Shown: positions 42,240 to 52,535 of the stretch, in pieces
Position numbering within the stretch: position 1 is the stretch's first letter
Layout: the number at the start of each line of letters is the position of its first letter
Origin: Calothrix sp. PCC 7507
Lineage (GTDB): Bacteria; Cyanobacteriota; Cyanobacteriia; Cyanobacteriales; Nostocaceae
Assembly: GCF_000316575.1 (NCBI RefSeq)
Contig: NC_019682.1
Coordinates: 682,001-746,000 of the forward strand
Direction of reading: 5' to 3'
Length of the DNA stretch: 64,000 bases
The notes under the pieces: generated by a model
What the model saw: only the letters and a program-made list of their open reading frames with translations
What the model was told of the DNA's origin: nothing
Databases searched by the model: none
Made by a program: the position numbers and the translations under genes

Positions 42240-44786
42240 ATGGCAAACAAAGCTAGAAAATTTTTGACTGCAAATTCTCTAGATGCTAGTCAAATATCTA
42301 CCAGGAATAATAGAACAAAATTCACGCTTTATAACTTTGCAGGTAAAGAGAAAGCATACTATTTAGTAGACGAGTTCAAGTTAGAAAGAAAGCTGCATAA
42401 TCTTCCTCAAAGACAGGTTGCTCATAGTATTATTATCATTGACCGTTCTGGATCAATGTATTATGATATTCATGCCTTAAAAGAGACATTGATTAAACTA
42501 TTGACACTAGATGAATACATTAATTATCAACTAGTCATTAGCCTGATTTCTTACTCTTCTCAGGGAGATGTGACTTGTCATTTTCAGAGAATTCCCATTC
42601 AAAAAGTGATGCAAACAAATTCTCCTTACTTAGAAGCGATTAAAAACATTCAAGCTAGCTATCTCACTTGTATATCCCAGTCAATACAAGTGGCAAAATC
42701 GCTGATTAAAGAAGGAGAAATTACGGCGATAACTTTGCATAGCGATGGCTATGCTAATGATAGTAGTCCTAGTACTGAAGCTAGAGCTATTCAAAAAATA
42801 TGCAATGAATTAAAACACATGAACGTGTTTGTTAACACTATTGCTTATTCTAATTCTTCAGATTTTAAACTACTTGCCAAAATTGCGAATACTGTCTCAG
42901 GAAGATGTATAAAAGCTGGCAATGTCAAAGAAGTTTATGATGCTATGTATAGTACTGCCAAGTTGTTAGGTAATCAAGTGGATTTGGCAATAGAAGAAAC
43001 CTTGTCAGGAGATTATAGTTATCAAGTATTTTTATCAAGGAGTGCTAGAAAAATTAATGGGGGAAACCAGACCCTAAAAATCTTCGGTTTGAAACCAGAA
43101 GATGAAGGGATTATCTATAAATTTAAGCAAATTAGTCAACAGGTTTATGAGCAACTAAAAGATGTGCTAATAGCACAAAATCATGAGTCTGTTTATGCTT
43201 TTGCTAGGGCTAATTTAGTGGAGGGACATTTGCATACTGCTAAATATGCGATCGCCAGCACTTTTAACTTAACTTTAATGGAAAGACACTCCAAAGCACT
43301 CACTAATCAAGATATAGCTAAATTTGCTCAAGATATTGACAGCGTCCTCTTTTCCCCCGGTGTTTTACAAAAACATGAGATTTTAGATATGGTAAAGATT
43401 AACAATCAGATTTCTCTTCTAGAGCTTATTAAAATTTTTGAAAAACATCATAATAGCATCATAATTAATATCAAGCACTTGCAAGAAAACTATCAGAGAA
43501 AAGGGATTAAGCGCGTTAATGGCGTGAGAGATCAGCATGGGGAATTGATCGAGCCTTGGTTGAGAACAGAATATATAGATAATGGTGAATATGTCGGTAT
43601 GGGTAGGTTTGAAATTAATCAAAATACTGCCACCATTAACATGCTCGTTAACCGTAAAGTTAAGCTTGTAAAAGCTGAAGATAAAACCCCAATTCTTGAA
43701 GTTGCAGGTTTATTAGTTAATGACTTAACTAGCTTTAATAATTATACAATTGTGAGTGACGGTGAAGTAAATATAAAATCTTTACAGGTCAAAATTAGTA
43801 ATAAAAAGACCTTTGAATTACTCAAGGAAAAGGGTGTATTAACCGCCGATAAATTCGATTTTCGTGAGCAACATACCATCTTATTTGATAATTTGCCACT
43901 AGTACCTATCGATGGAAATTACAGCAGCATTGATGGCTTATTTGATCAGCTAGCAGGAATCAAAGTTATGACTAGTATCATAGCTGCTTATCTGAAAGAA
44001 GAATCAGATATGTTTTTACCCGCACAGTTGGATGACTTGAAAAAGCACTATTTGTCTAAGAACCTTTATATCAACTTCCCCACAACTAATGAATACAATG
44101 ATATCAAGGAAGCTTTGATTAATGGTACACTGGACTCAAGAGTCAGCTACAAAATCGACATCGGTAGTCAAGATATTCTCAATCTTCATAAGCTACATTC
44201 GGCGAACAAATTTCTTGACAGAGTGTATCAAGTGCATGACAAAGAAACTGGGGAAATTTTGATCAATCCTAGTTTGAAAATGGCTTTTCACGAAAACTAT
44301 GCTTTTAGACATAAGCCACTTTCAAGTCGCATCAAAATTACCAAAGTTGATGAATTGATGAAAGTAATTTTTGATGACTTTCTTGGTCTAGAAAATCATG
44401 GCATAGTTACAACTATTTTGACAAAAGTTGGTGCTGATAATTTGATTAGGGTATTGCGCGATCAACAGAGCAATCAGCATGTCAGCCAAGAAGAAATGGT
44501 TACAGCTTTGACTGCTGCACATACTAAGCTGGAGAAGTACGCTGAAAAAATTTACCGCGATGATATCTCTCCTTTAGTATTCTATATTGGTGCTACTGGA
44601 TTATTACCAGATGAGATGTCAGCAACAGCGATGACTGCTGAAGAACTTGCAGCACAATATCCTAATTTGCAGTTTTCTAAAGATGAGCAAGAAGGTACAT
44701 TTTTTATAGTTGGCGACAGCATTATTAGTGTTTATGCCAAGAATGAATATTACACCAAAAAGGTTGCTGTTGGTGTAGAAGAGTAA
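42240..44786 (+). CDS. 848-residue VWA-domain protein of unknown function
   Basis: A large cytoplasmic-looking protein with a von Willebrand A domain at about 60-245. The metal site is IIIIDRSGSMYYD (D68, S70, S72), with a second acidic motif, TLHSDGYAND. Residues ~250-848 match no family I know; they are mixed alpha/beta and Lys/Glu-rich, with no signal or membrane segment. The motif GETGEILINPSLKM-like region lies near 670. VWA proteins often pair with MoxR AAA-ATPases, but none is adjacent: the gene is monocistronic, with its own promoter-like region and a strong terminator. ATG 42240 has GAGAAGG seven bases upstream. The coding AT-content is higher than in its neighbours. Confidence 0.8.
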   Translation: MANKARKFLTANSLDASQISTRNNRTKFTLYNFAGKEKAYYLVDEFKLERKLHNLPQRQVAHSIIIIDRSGSMYYDIHALKETLIKLLTLDEYINYQLVISLISYSSQGDVTCHFQRIPIQKVMQTNSPYLEAIKNIQASYLTCISQSIQVAKSLIKEGEITAITLHSDGYANDSSPSTEARAIQKICNELKHMNVFVNTIAYSNSSDFKLLAKIANTVSGRCIKAGNVKEVYDAMYSTAKLLGNQVDLAIEETLSGDYSYQVFLSRSARKINGGNQTLKIFGLKPEDEGIIYKFKQISQQVYEQLKDVLIAQNHESVYAFARANLVEGHLHTAKYAIASTFNLTLMERHSKALTNQDIAKFAQDIDSVLFSPGVLQKHEILDMVKINNQISLLELIKIFEKHHNSIIINIKHLQENYQRKGIKRVNGVRDQHGELIEPWLRTEYIDNGEYVGMGRFEINQNTATINMLVNRKVKLVKAEDKTPILEVAGLLVNDLTSFNNYTIVSDGEVNIKSLQVKISNKKTFELLKEKGVLTADKFDFREQHTILFDNLPLVPIDGNYSSIDGLFDQLAGIKVMTSIIAAYLKEESDMFLPAQLDDLKKHYLSKNLYINFPTTNEYNDIKEALINGTLDSRVSYKIDIGSQDILNLHKLHSANKFLDRVYQVHDKETGEILINPSLKMAFHENYAFRHKPLSSRIKITKVDELMKVIFDDFLGLENHGIVTTILTKVGADNLIRVLRDQQSNQHVSQEEMVTALTAAHTKLEKYAEKIYRDDISPLVFYIGATGLLPDEMSATAMTAEELAAQYPNLQFSKDEQEGTFFIVGDSIISVYAKNEYYTKKVAVGVEE

Positions 44787-44847
44787 ATTTTAAACCCTTT
44801 TTTATATATAAAACCTCTTGCATAAGTCAAGGGTTTTGAAACCGAAC

Positions 44848-44883
44848 CACGGATGAATTATTGTTATTCATCCGTGTTTTTTT
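44848..44883 (+). terminator. Strong Rho-independent terminator
   Basis: An 11-bp perfect stem, CACGGATGAAT and ATTCATCCGTG, with a 7-base loop is followed by seven Ts. It lies 62 bases after the VWA stop codon. Confidence 0.9.
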
Positions 44884-44938
44884 AGTTTTATTTTGACTTT
44901 TGCCGTAAGTCTATCATGTTGGGTTTCGTTCATCAAAT

Positions 44939-45006
44939 GCCACTTGCTACCCTGTGGGAACGCTAAGGGCAAACAAGCCGGGAAACCCATCCAACGCAGT
45001 GGCTCC
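44939..45006. repeat. GC-rich dispersed repeat, reverse of the 20.5-kb element core
   Basis: It runs from GCCACTTGCTACCCTG to AACGCAGTGGCTCC, the inverse of the core of the 200-bp element at 20501-20700. The middle parts differ. The element's outer inverted ends are not clearly present here. Confidence 0.6.
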
Positions 45007-45163
45007 TCAACCTACGTAAGTATTGTATTTTAGCCTTAATTTTATTTTATTTATATTCTTTTTGTGCAGCACTAATTTATTTACTAATAAATTTTAAGAT
45101 AATTGCACAGAAATCTATTTAGGTGAGACAATCTGTCCTAATCTTCTCAACGTAAAGGAAGAC

Positions 45164-45439
45164 ATGAACGATCGCACAAAAGCTCTACAGTCTCTAGCGG
45201 CTGAACGTTGGCGAGTATCCCTGCTCCTGAGTGGAGCGATGATGTTTATCTATTTTGGATTTATCTTGCTAATTGCGTTTAATAAGCCCTTATTGGCATC
45301 ATTAGTAGTCCCAGGACTTAGCCTGGGTATTTTGCTGGGGGCGCTGGTGATTATCTCAGCGTGGGTATTAATATTTCTCTACGTCCGTTGGGCTAATAAC
45401 AGTTACGATGACCAAATCGCCAGGCTGACACGCAAATGA
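45164..45439 (+). CDS. DUF485 membrane protein
   Basis: A 91-residue inner-membrane protein of the DUF485 (YjcH) family: a soluble N-terminus (LAAERWRVSLLLSGAMMF), two hydrophobic helices, and the C-terminal YVRWANNSYDDQIARL, typical of the family. DUF485 genes nearly always precede an acetate/solute:sodium symporter, as here, and may assist it. ATG 45164 follows AAGGAAG at good spacing. The symporter starts 55 bases later. Confidence 0.88.
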   Translation: MNDRTKALQSLAAERWRVSLLLSGAMMFIYFGFILLIAFNKPLLASLVVPGLSLGILLGALVIISAWVLIFLYVRWANNSYDDQIARLTRK

Positions 45440-45494
45440 ATTGACTGATAACTATTAGCTTTCTTTACATTAAAAATTCAAAATATCAACCAAT

Positions 45495-47066
45495 ATGGGC
45501 ATGAATAGTTTGTGGTGTGATCTACCAATGGCAGTAGTAGATATAGCTAGTCTTGGTCATTTTAACCCGTTGGCGATCGCCTTTTTTGCACTGTTTGTGG
45601 CGAGTTCTCTAGGCATTACCTTCTGGGCGGCAAAACTAACCAAAAATACAGAGCATTTCTACACGGCTGGGGGAAATATCAGCGGTTTCCAAAACGGGCT
45701 AGCCCTGGCTGGCGACTTCATGAGTGCAGCTAGCTTTTTAGGGATTGCGGGGCTAGTAGCACTCAACGGCTTTGACGGCTTAATTTATTCTATCGGCTTC
45801 TTGGTGGGTTGGCCTATTGTCATGTTCCTGATTGCAGAACCACTGCGGAACTTGGGCAAATACACCTTTGCTGATGTGGTGGCTTATCGCCTGCAGCAAA
45901 AACCCGTGCGGATAGCAGCTGCTATTGGTACGTTAGCAGTAATTAGCTTTTACTTAATTGCTCAGATGGTAGGGGCTGGTGAACTCATCAAACTACTTTT
46001 TGGGTTTGACTATGAATTAGCCGTAGTCATCGTTGGTTGTGTGATGATGGCTTATGTAATTTTTGGTGGGATGATTGCCACTACTTGGGTACAAATTATC
46101 AAGGCAGTTCTACTATTAGGTGGGACTATCTTGTTAGCTATTTTGGTACTCGCACAATTTGGCTTCAACCCCCTAGCGCTGTTCGCTGCTGCGGCTGATA
46201 AATATCCCGGTGTTTTAGCACCAGGAAAACAGGTTTCTGACCCTTGGGATGCTATTTCTTTAGGGATGTCGTTGATGTTCGGTACCGCTGGACTACCCCA
46301 CATTCTGATGCGCTTTTATACAGTACCAGATGCGAAAGCCGCACGGACTTCTGTGACTTACGCTACAGCTTTCATCGGTGCTTTTTACCTCCTTACCTTT
46401 ATCCTGGGTTTTGGGGCGATGGCGCTAGTCGGTCAAGATGCCATCAAGAAAATTGGTACCGGTGGTAACATGGCAGCACCCATGTTGGCACAATTTCTAG
46501 GGGGGAATGCGTTCTTAGGCTTTATTGCTGCAGTGTCTTTCGCCACAATCTTAGCAGTAGTTGCGGGTTTGACGCTTTCAGGTGCGGCTGCATTATCTCA
46601 CGATTTATGGGTGAATGTAGTGCGTAGTGGTCATGCTGACGAGTCAGAACAGCTGAAAGTGGCACGAGGAGCGACAATGCTTTTAGGTGCTTTAGCGATG
46701 TTGTTAGGTATCTTGTTTAAGGGACAAAATGTGGCTTATATGGTAGGTTTAGCATTTGCGATCGCTGCTAGTGCTAACTTCCCAGCGTTACTGCTATCTA
46801 TGCTTTGGCGACGCTTCACCACTAAAGGTGCAGTAGCGAGTATGTTAGTGGGTACTTTCTCTTCTTTGGTGCTGATTTATTTCTCCCCCACAATTCAAAT
46901 CACAATTCTTCAGCACGCTACCGCACCCTTCCCACTGAAAAATCCGGGATTAGTGACGATTCCCCTAGCATTTATTGTGGGAATTGTTGTTTCTCTATTA
47001 GGTAGAGAACAAGCAGCAGAAGAAAAATTTTCCGAAGTCGAGGATCGTATCCATATTGGTTTTTAG
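45495..47066 (+). CDS. actP: Solute:sodium symporter, ActP acetate permease type
   Basis: A 523-residue membrane protein with about 13 segments. SSS-family blocks are [20 protein letters not shown] followed by [38 protein letters not shown], and [20 protein letters not shown]. ActP takes up acetate and short monocarboxylates with Na+. The DUF485 partner immediately upstream supports the acetate-type call. The N-terminal ~15 residues before the first helix are uncertain; several ATGs (45495, 45501, 45528) are in frame, and no clear ribosome-binding site decides. A perfect palindrome follows the stop. Confidence 0.88.
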   Translation: MGMNSLWCDLPMAVVDIASLGHFNPLAIAFFALFVASSLGITFWAAKLTKNTEHFYTAGGNISGFQNGLALAGDFMSAASFLGIAGLVALNGFDGLIYSIGFLVGWPIVMFLIAEPLRNLGKYTFADVVAYRLQQKPVRIAAAIGTLAVISFYLIAQMVGAGELIKLLFGFDYELAVVIVGCVMMAYVIFGGMIATTWVQIIKAVLLLGGTILLAILVLAQFGFNPLALFAAAADKYPGVLAPGKQVSDPWDAISLGMSLMFGTAGLPHILMRFYTVPDAKAARTSVTYATAFIGAFYLLTFILGFGAMALVGQDAIKKIGTGGNMAAPMLAQFLGGNAFLGFIAAVSFATILAVVAGLTLSGAAALSHDLWVNVVRSGHADESEQLKVARGATMLLGALAMLLGILFKGQNVAYMVGLAFAIAASANFPALLLSMLWRRFTTKGAVASMLVGTFSSLVLIYFSPTIQITILQHATAPFPLKNPGLVTIPLAFIVGIVVSLLGREQAAEEKFSEVEDRIHIGF

Positions 47067-47074
47067 GAGGATGG

Positions 47075-47098
47075 ATTCATACAGTTAACTGTATGAAT
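47075..47098. repeat. 24-bp perfect palindrome after actP
   Basis: ATTCATACAGTT and AACTGTATGAAT meet with no central base, eight bases after the actP stop. Without a T-run it is an imperfect terminator candidate; it may stabilise the mRNA end or be an operator for the next gene. Confidence 0.5.
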
Positions 47099-47104
47099 AT
47101 TGGT

Positions 47105-47132
47105 GTAGAGATGTAAAATGTAGCGTCTCTAC
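47105..47132. repeat. Dispersed palindrome, family P2 copy 2 (diverged)
   Basis: GTAGAGATGTAAAATGTAGC with a CGTCTCTAC end, a decayed copy of the hairpin at 28607-28635. Confidence 0.7.
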
Positions 47133-47174
47133 AAAGGTTTTTAATAATAGTTGCATACTGGAGTTGGTGAAATT

Positions 47175-48083
47175 GTGAACCAAATAAGTCGAGTTGCAAT
47201 TGTCGGTGGAACTCATGGTAATGAGTTTACGGGAGCTTATCTAATTCAAAAGTTTACCCAGTTTCCTCATCTCATCACTAAATCCAGTTTTGTAACTATT
47301 ACACTGCTAGCTAATCCTAGAGCTTTTCAAGTAGCACGGCGCTATCTGGATAAAGACTTAAACCGCTGTTTTCTCCAACAAGATTTACAAAACCGTTATT
47401 TAGGCAGCTATGAAGAAATGCGCGCCAAGTCAATCTATAAAATCTTGGGTTCAAAAGGAAGTTCCCCGGCGGATTTTATTTTAGACTTGCACAGCACTAC
47501 AGCTAATATGGGTCTCACAATCATTCTGGTAAACAGTCATCCCTTCAATCTGAAACTAGCTGCTTACCTTAGTCAAATTAACCCTCTAGTCAAGGTTTAT
47601 CGTTGTTCATTTCCATCAGTTGCTGACAACCCATTTCTCAATTCTCTATGCGAATTAGGCTTTGCAATTGAAGTAGGCCCAATCGCTCAAGGTATCTTGA
47701 GAGCAAGCCTATTTCAACAAACAGAGGAACTTATTCATACAATACTAGAATATCTAGAAAAGTTCAACTTAGGAGAAATAGAATTAACTAATATTCCGCT
47801 GACTATTTATCAACATTTGGAGGTTGTAGACTATCCTAAAAATGAGGATGGCGCAATCACAGCCATGATTCATCCAGAGCTTCAGGACAGAGATTATCAA
47901 GCGTTAAACCCAGGAGATCCAATGTTTTTGACTTTAGATGGTCAAACCATTGCTTATGAGAGTAAATCAACTGTCTGGCCGATTTTTATCAATGAAGCAG
48001 CTTATTATGAAAAAGGCATTGCGATGTGTTTGACTAAACAGCAGCAGATTAGTATTAAGGATATGAATCAACAATTTAACTGA
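47175..48083 (+). CDS. Aspartoacylase (AspA/AstE family)
   Basis: A 302-residue zinc hydrolase that would cleave N-acetylaspartate or a similar N-acyl amino acid to give acetate. Zinc and catalytic motifs are [10 protein letters not shown] (H and E ligands), [30 protein letters not shown] (third ligand His), and EVGPIAQG with the catalytic Glu. The length matches vertebrate-type aspartoacylases (~310). The start is uncertain: GTG 47175 places the conserved [10 protein letters not shown] shortly after the start, while TTG 47151 adds eight residues. Its likely acetate product fits the acetate permease next to it, but this is inference. Confidence 0.85.
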   Translation: MNQISRVAIVGGTHGNEFTGAYLIQKFTQFPHLITKSSFVTITLLANPRAFQVARRYLDKDLNRCFLQQDLQNRYLGSYEEMRAKSIYKILGSKGSSPADFILDLHSTTANMGLTIILVNSHPFNLKLAAYLSQINPLVKVYRCSFPSVADNPFLNSLCELGFAIEVGPIAQGILRASLFQQTEELIHTILEYLEKFNLGEIELTNIPLTIYQHLEVVDYPKNEDGAITAMIHPELQDRDYQALNPGDPMFLTLDGQTIAYESKSTVWPIFINEAAYYEKGIAMCLTKQQQISIKDMNQQFN

Positions 48084-48160
48084 AAATTTTTACTAGGACT
48101 TAAGCAAGTGTCAAACAATTTTGGATTTTGGATACTTCGACAAGCTCAGTACAAGTTTTA

Positions 48161-48255
48161 GATTTTGGATTGACCCCATAGATAAATCTGCTTGCTCTGA
48201 GAATTTTACCCAACAGGATTTTGGATTGATTCCACAGATAAATCTGCTTGCTCTG
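48161..48255. repeat. 56-bp tandem duplication in intergenic DNA
   Basis: Two copies of a 39-base unit, GATTTTGGATTG to CTGCTTGCTCTG, start at 48161 and 48217. It is preceded by the widespread TTCGACAAGCTCAGTACAAG motif at 48137. It lies between the convergent aspartoacylase and WD40 genes. Confidence 0.8.
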
Positions 48256-48290
48256 TACCATCAAGGAATTATTGATCATAAGAGATTTTT

Positions 48291-51200
48291 TCATCGCCAA
48301 CTTGCATAATCAACTGCTCCGAGATTTGCAAAAGTAGCTTTCTGCGCTGTGTTTAACCCCATGATTCCTGTAATGTTTATACCTTCATAGGGACGTGGCG
48401 ATCGCAATATTTCTCGACACTTTCCTGTATCTACATCCCAAAGTCTAATTGTTTGGTCTTGACAAGCACTCGCTAGCATTCCTCTGTGAGGGTGGAAGGC
48501 TATGCCCAAAATCCAATGCTTATGTCCAGAAAGTGTTTTCAAGCATCTTCCCGTCTTTCTCTGCCAAATTTTGATCGTGCGATCGTAACTGCAACTAGCA
48601 ACCAAATCACCATCAGGACTAAATCTGACACCTGTCACCATTTTTGTGTGCCTAGAAAATGTTTGTTGGCAGTGTCCTGTTTTCACATTCCATAACTTCA
48701 CCGTTAAATCAGCACCACCACTGACTAATATTTGACTGTCTGGGCTAAAAGCAATCGAGAAAGCCCAACCCTGGTGTCCTTCTAGCGTTTTCAGACAAGT
48801 CCAAGTTTTGGTATCCCACAACTTGATATTACCATCACTGCAACTACTAGCCAGAAATTCTCCATTTGGACTCCAAGCAACTGAAAATACCCAATCTTGA
48901 TGTCCATCTAAAGTATTGAGGCATTGCCCAGTTTTCACATCCCATAGTTTAATGGTATTGTCTGCACTGCCACTAACGATAATTTGACCATCTGGGTTAC
49001 AGGTCAGTGAAAAGATGAAACCTTTATGTCCCCTCAATGTTCTTAAACATTGCCCTGTATTGATATCCCAAACTCGAATTGTGCGATCGTAACTACCACT
49101 AACTAGAGTTTGCTTTTGTTCAATAAACGCAAGGGTGGAGACTTCACAGGTATGACCAGATAAATTTTTGAGACACTTGCGATTAATCACATCCCAAAGT
49201 TGGACTGTTTGGTCAGTACCACTAGCTAAAGACTCACCATCAGAACTAAAAGCCACAGTCCAAACACGGCCTGTATAACCTTGCAGGGTTTTGAGGCATT
49301 TTCCTGTCGCAATTTGCCATAGTTTTATGCTTTGGTTTCTACCTGCACTAGCAAGAATATTACCTTGAGGATTAAAAGCAACAGACCAAATCCGCCTAGT
49401 GTATCCTCCAAAAGTTTGGTAACACTGTCCTGTTTCGACGTCCCACAAACTAATTGCAGAGGCTTCTCCAGCCGCAGCCAAAGTTTTTCCATCTGGGCTA
49501 AAAGCAACTGTCACTACAGATTCAAGTTGCTTACCTTGTAAGGTTCTCCAACATAGACCTGTGTTGATATCCCAAAATTTTACTGTTTTATCTGCACTGC
49601 CACTTGCCAGTGTCAATCCATCGGGACTAAAAGCCAATGCTAAAACTTCACTTGTGTGTCCTTGCAGAGTATACAGACATTTACCGCTTGCTACATCCCA
49701 AAGTTTAATAGTGCGATCGCAGCTTCCACTCGCCAGAATTTCTCCATCTGGACTAAAATTAACCCTACGCAAAAGCTGGGTATGTCCCTTAAATATTTTT
49801 AGGCATTTGCCATTACTAACATGCCAAAGTTTGATAGTTGCATCTGCACCACCACTTGCTAAAATCTGACCGTTGGGACTAAGGCTAATCGTTCCACATC
49901 CTGTTGTATGTGCTTTGATAACCTGTAAGCATTTACCAGTGCTAATATTCCAAATTCTGATCGTACCATCTTCACTGCAACTAACCACAGTTTTACCATC
50001 AGCACTGAACTTCATCTCCCAAACCCAGCCAATATGACCTTTGAGAGATGCCACATTTCGCATCTGAAAATCTTCTGTATTCCACAAACAAATATCACCA
50101 TTGGTATCACCAGAAGCTAGAAGTTTTCCATCTGGGCTAAATGCGATCGTCAGGATATTTGCTAAAGATTGGCTAAAATTAGATTTGTTGATATTCGCAT
50201 GAGATAAATTGACTTGATGTAAATTAACACCTTGCAAATCAGCTTGCCAAATTGTTAAATTCGAGAAATCATAACCAGTAAAATCAGCTTTTAGTTGACG
50301 CAATAGATTGATTATATTGCCGCCACCATATCCAGGCTTAGTTGCAAAACTATCCCGCAGTTGTGAAATGATTTCCTGAAATCTTTGCTCAATGGCTGAC
50401 TCAAATTTTAAGTTTATTTTTAATTGATTTAAAATTGGTTGCAAAATCACCCGAATCTGACTGTCTCGAATATAATCTTTTGACGTTGCTTTAATTAGTG
50501 CATAGCGATTTAATAAGTTAATCTCACCCGTAATTATTTCTTGAGAGACACCTGTAACAAGTCTATCTGTCACATATTCCATTACCACAGGTTGTTGAGT
50601 GAAGGTGGAAGCTTTGTGTTCCAAATCCTTACCTTTTTCAATTAAAGAACGCCAAGCTAGAGACTCCAACGATTCCAGTAAATTGACCTTTGATATTGCT
50701 GGTACAATATCATCTTGTAAATCTTTTACTTGTACTGGCTCGCGATTAATACAAGTCCAGTACATTACCTCTGCTTCTAAAGGTGATAAACGTTGAAATT
50801 GTCGTTCTAAAAGATTACGAACGCCATTAAAAACTGTTGTACCTTCTTTTAAAAAATCAGCAATACTGCCATCAAATAAATCTAAAATTGAAGTTGCTGC
50901 TATCTTTAATGCCAATGGATTTCCCCGATAGCAGTCGATGAGTTTTTCTAGCTCATCCACAGAGCCAGACAGCCCCTTTGCGGCTAAGATATCTTGTGCT
51001 GCATCATTCTTTAATCCTGATAGTTGCAAAGAACGAACCGGCAGAAATTCCCCTGCTAAGGCTGCTATTTCTGCTGGCTTTTCCCGCGAAGTGAGTAATA
51101 CACAACTTTGATGCGATACTTCCCCCAAGCGTTGCAGCAGTTCGCCATACTCTTCATAACCAGCCCGATAACTCCCAGCTCGTTCACTATCACTAAATAA

Positions 51201-51998
51201 AGCATCAAAGTTATCAAGTACTAACAAGCTGCGGGAATTACGTAAATATTCAATTAATAGTGAGATTTTGCTACTTACAGTTTCAGGGAAATTGGTTTCC
51301 TGTTGACAAGATAGAACTTTAATTAATGTATTTAATAATTCATTTATGCAAGGAGAATCACGCAGACTACGCCAAATAACAAACTCAAACTCCTCTTGCG
51401 CTAGTTGGGCTAACTTCACCGATAAGGCAGTTTTACCAATTCCACCCATCCCTAACAGTGCAATTAGACGACATTTGTCTTCTTCAACCCACCTTTGTAG
51501 CTTAGTTAGTTCATCTGTGCGATCGTAGAAAATCGAGACATCAATTGCTTCTCCCCAATCAATCTGATTTTGGATTTGAGGTTGCGCCTTTGGTGTATTT
51601 CCAGCACCATTTGTGATTGTGGAGGTGCGATTTACTGCTTCTTGATTTTCATTCTGGAGTTTGTAACCAGCATTTTCTAACTGCTTGGAAACATTACTCC
51701 AACTCTTAATATCTAAACCTGTCAGACTTTCAATATATCGATATAAACCTCTAGAAAGCTCAACTCTCAATCCATTCGGTTCTCGATTAAGTGCCGTAGC
51801 AATTTCAGTCGGACTGTAATTACATAACAACCCCCGCAGACAAGCTTTTTCTGTTGGAGTCAGTTGTTTACACTGTCTACGTCTTTCTTGCTGCTTGGCA
51901 TTTACGATGTCTTGATACAACTTCTTCAAGTTCCAATGTTCGTTTACCTCTGCAAATTTCTGGGCTAAATCATCGGCTCGCGGACATTCGTGTATCAT
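48291..51998 (-). CDS. NB-ARC (STAND) ATPase with pentapeptide-like and 14 WD40 repeats
   Basis: A 1235-residue signalling protein. An N-terminal helix-turn-helix-like domain (~45-95; LTPTEKACLRGLLCNYSPTE) comes first. The NB-ARC ATPase has P-loop GMGGIGKTA (183-191), Walker B LLVLDNFDAL and CYRGNPLALKI (GxP motif). A short pentapeptide-like stretch (ADFTGYDFSNLTIWQADLQG) and fourteen WD40 blades (~615-1200), enough for two seven-bladed propellers, complete it. STAND proteins sense a ligand through the repeats, oligomerise and fire an N-terminal effector. Some bacterial ones are anti-phage sensors; others act in development. The N-terminus here is not a recognised nuclease or protease. No RBS is obvious before ATG 51998. 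Confidence 0.9.
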   Translation of the reverse strand: MIHECPRADDLAQKFAEVNEHWNLKKLYQDIVNAKQQERRRQCKQLTPTEKACLRGLLCNYSPTEIATALNREPNGLRVELSRGLYRYIESLTGLDIKSWSNVSKQLENAGYKLQNENQEAVNRTSTITNGAGNTPKAQPQIQNQIDWGEAIDVSIFYDRTDELTKLQRWVEEDKCRLIALLGMGGIGKTALSVKLAQLAQEEFEFVIWRSLRDSPCINELLNTLIKVLSCQQETNFPETVSSKISLLIEYLRNSRSLLVLDNFDALFSDSERAGSYRAGYEEYGELLQRLGEVSHQSCVLLTSREKPAEIAALAGEFLPVRSLQLSGLKNDAAQDILAAKGLSGSVDELEKLIDCYRGNPLALKIAATSILDLFDGSIADFLKEGTTVFNGVRNLLERQFQRLSPLEAEVMYWTCINREPVQVKDLQDDIVPAISKVNLLESLESLAWRSLIEKGKDLEHKASTFTQQPVVMEYVTDRLVTGVSQEIITGEINLLNRYALIKATSKDYIRDSQIRVILQPILNQLKINLKFESAIEQRFQEIISQLRDSFATKPGYGGGNIINLLRQLKADFTGYDFSNLTIWQADLQGVNLHQVNLSHANINKSNFSQSLANILTIAFSPDGKLLASGDTNGDICLWNTEDFQMRNVASLKGHIGWVWEMKFSADGKTVVSCSEDGTIRIWNISTGKCLQVIKAHTTGCGTISLSPNGQILASGGADATIKLWHVSNGKCLKIFKGHTQLLRRVNFSPDGEILASGSCDRTIKLWDVASGKCLYTLQGHTSEVLALAFSPDGLTLASGSADKTVKFWDINTGLCWRTLQGKQLESVVTVAFSPDGKTLAAAGEASAISLWDVETGQCYQTFGGYTRRIWSVAFNPQGNILASAGRNQSIKLWQIATGKCLKTLQGYTGRVWTVAFSSDGESLASGTDQTVQLWDVINRKCLKNLSGHTCEVSTLAFIEQKQTLVSGSYDRTIRVWDINTGQCLRTLRGHKGFIFSLTCNPDGQIIVSGSADNTIKLWDVKTGQCLNTLDGHQDWVFSVAWSPNGEFLASSCSDGNIKLWDTKTWTCLKTLEGHQGWAFSIAFSPDSQILVSGGADLTVKLWNVKTGHCQQTFSRHTKMVTGVRFSPDGDLVASCSYDRTIKIWQRKTGRCLKTLSGHKHWILGIAFHPHRGMLASACQDQTIRLWDVDTGKCREILRSPRPYEGINITGIMGLNTAQKATFANLGAVDYASWR

Positions 51999-52535
51999 TT
52001 TTATAAAAATATTTTGAGTATTTTAATTGATTGACAAAAAGCGCTTTATCTTAACCTCTCACGGATGAGGGGGTAATGTCATTACAGTTCTAGTAGATAT
52101 CTATCTTTAGTAGTAGTTATTTTAACCGGTATTGCTTATCTTAACCCCAGTATTCCTACATAGAAGATATTACATATAATCTTTGTAATTCATTTAGCGT
52201 AACAACGATCAGATCCCCGACTTCTTCAAGAAGTCGGGGATCTGAACACCTTCAGTAACTCTATTCAATTTGGTGGTTAGGGGTAAGAATTTTTTAATAT
52301 TGTGTGAGTTGCTGTACTAATGTAGCCGGGGTTTAGCGTTGCGGAAATTGCTAATGGTGTTGCTAACGCTCATTAGGTGATTTGGGGTGGGGGTTTTGGC
52401 TATGTTTTGTTTAGGCACACTAGAAAGTCAATTCAAAAGGATGGTAGTGCAAGCGCGTATTTTACCGCCTTAGACATCACTTTCTCGAATTAATAACTTG
52501 ATAATTCACAATATTTTTTTTGGAGCAACCAGGAA
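51999..52535. other. Divergent 537-bp spacer
   Basis: No gene is seen between the WD40 ATPase and the first small secreted protein. It contains a P1 palindrome (52211) and a GC-richer stretch (52320-52400) with repeated GTTGC...GCTAA and GGGGTGGGGG runs. It should hold promoters for both neighbours. Confidence 0.5.
52211..52243. repeat. Dispersed palindrome, family P1 copy 3
   Basis: Perfect 16-bp arms, AGATCCCCGACTTCTT and complement, around a single C. Confidence 0.92.

Noticed and set aside
48121-48309. 62-codon ORFs on both strands
   Set aside because: Both read through a tandem duplication and have no start signals.
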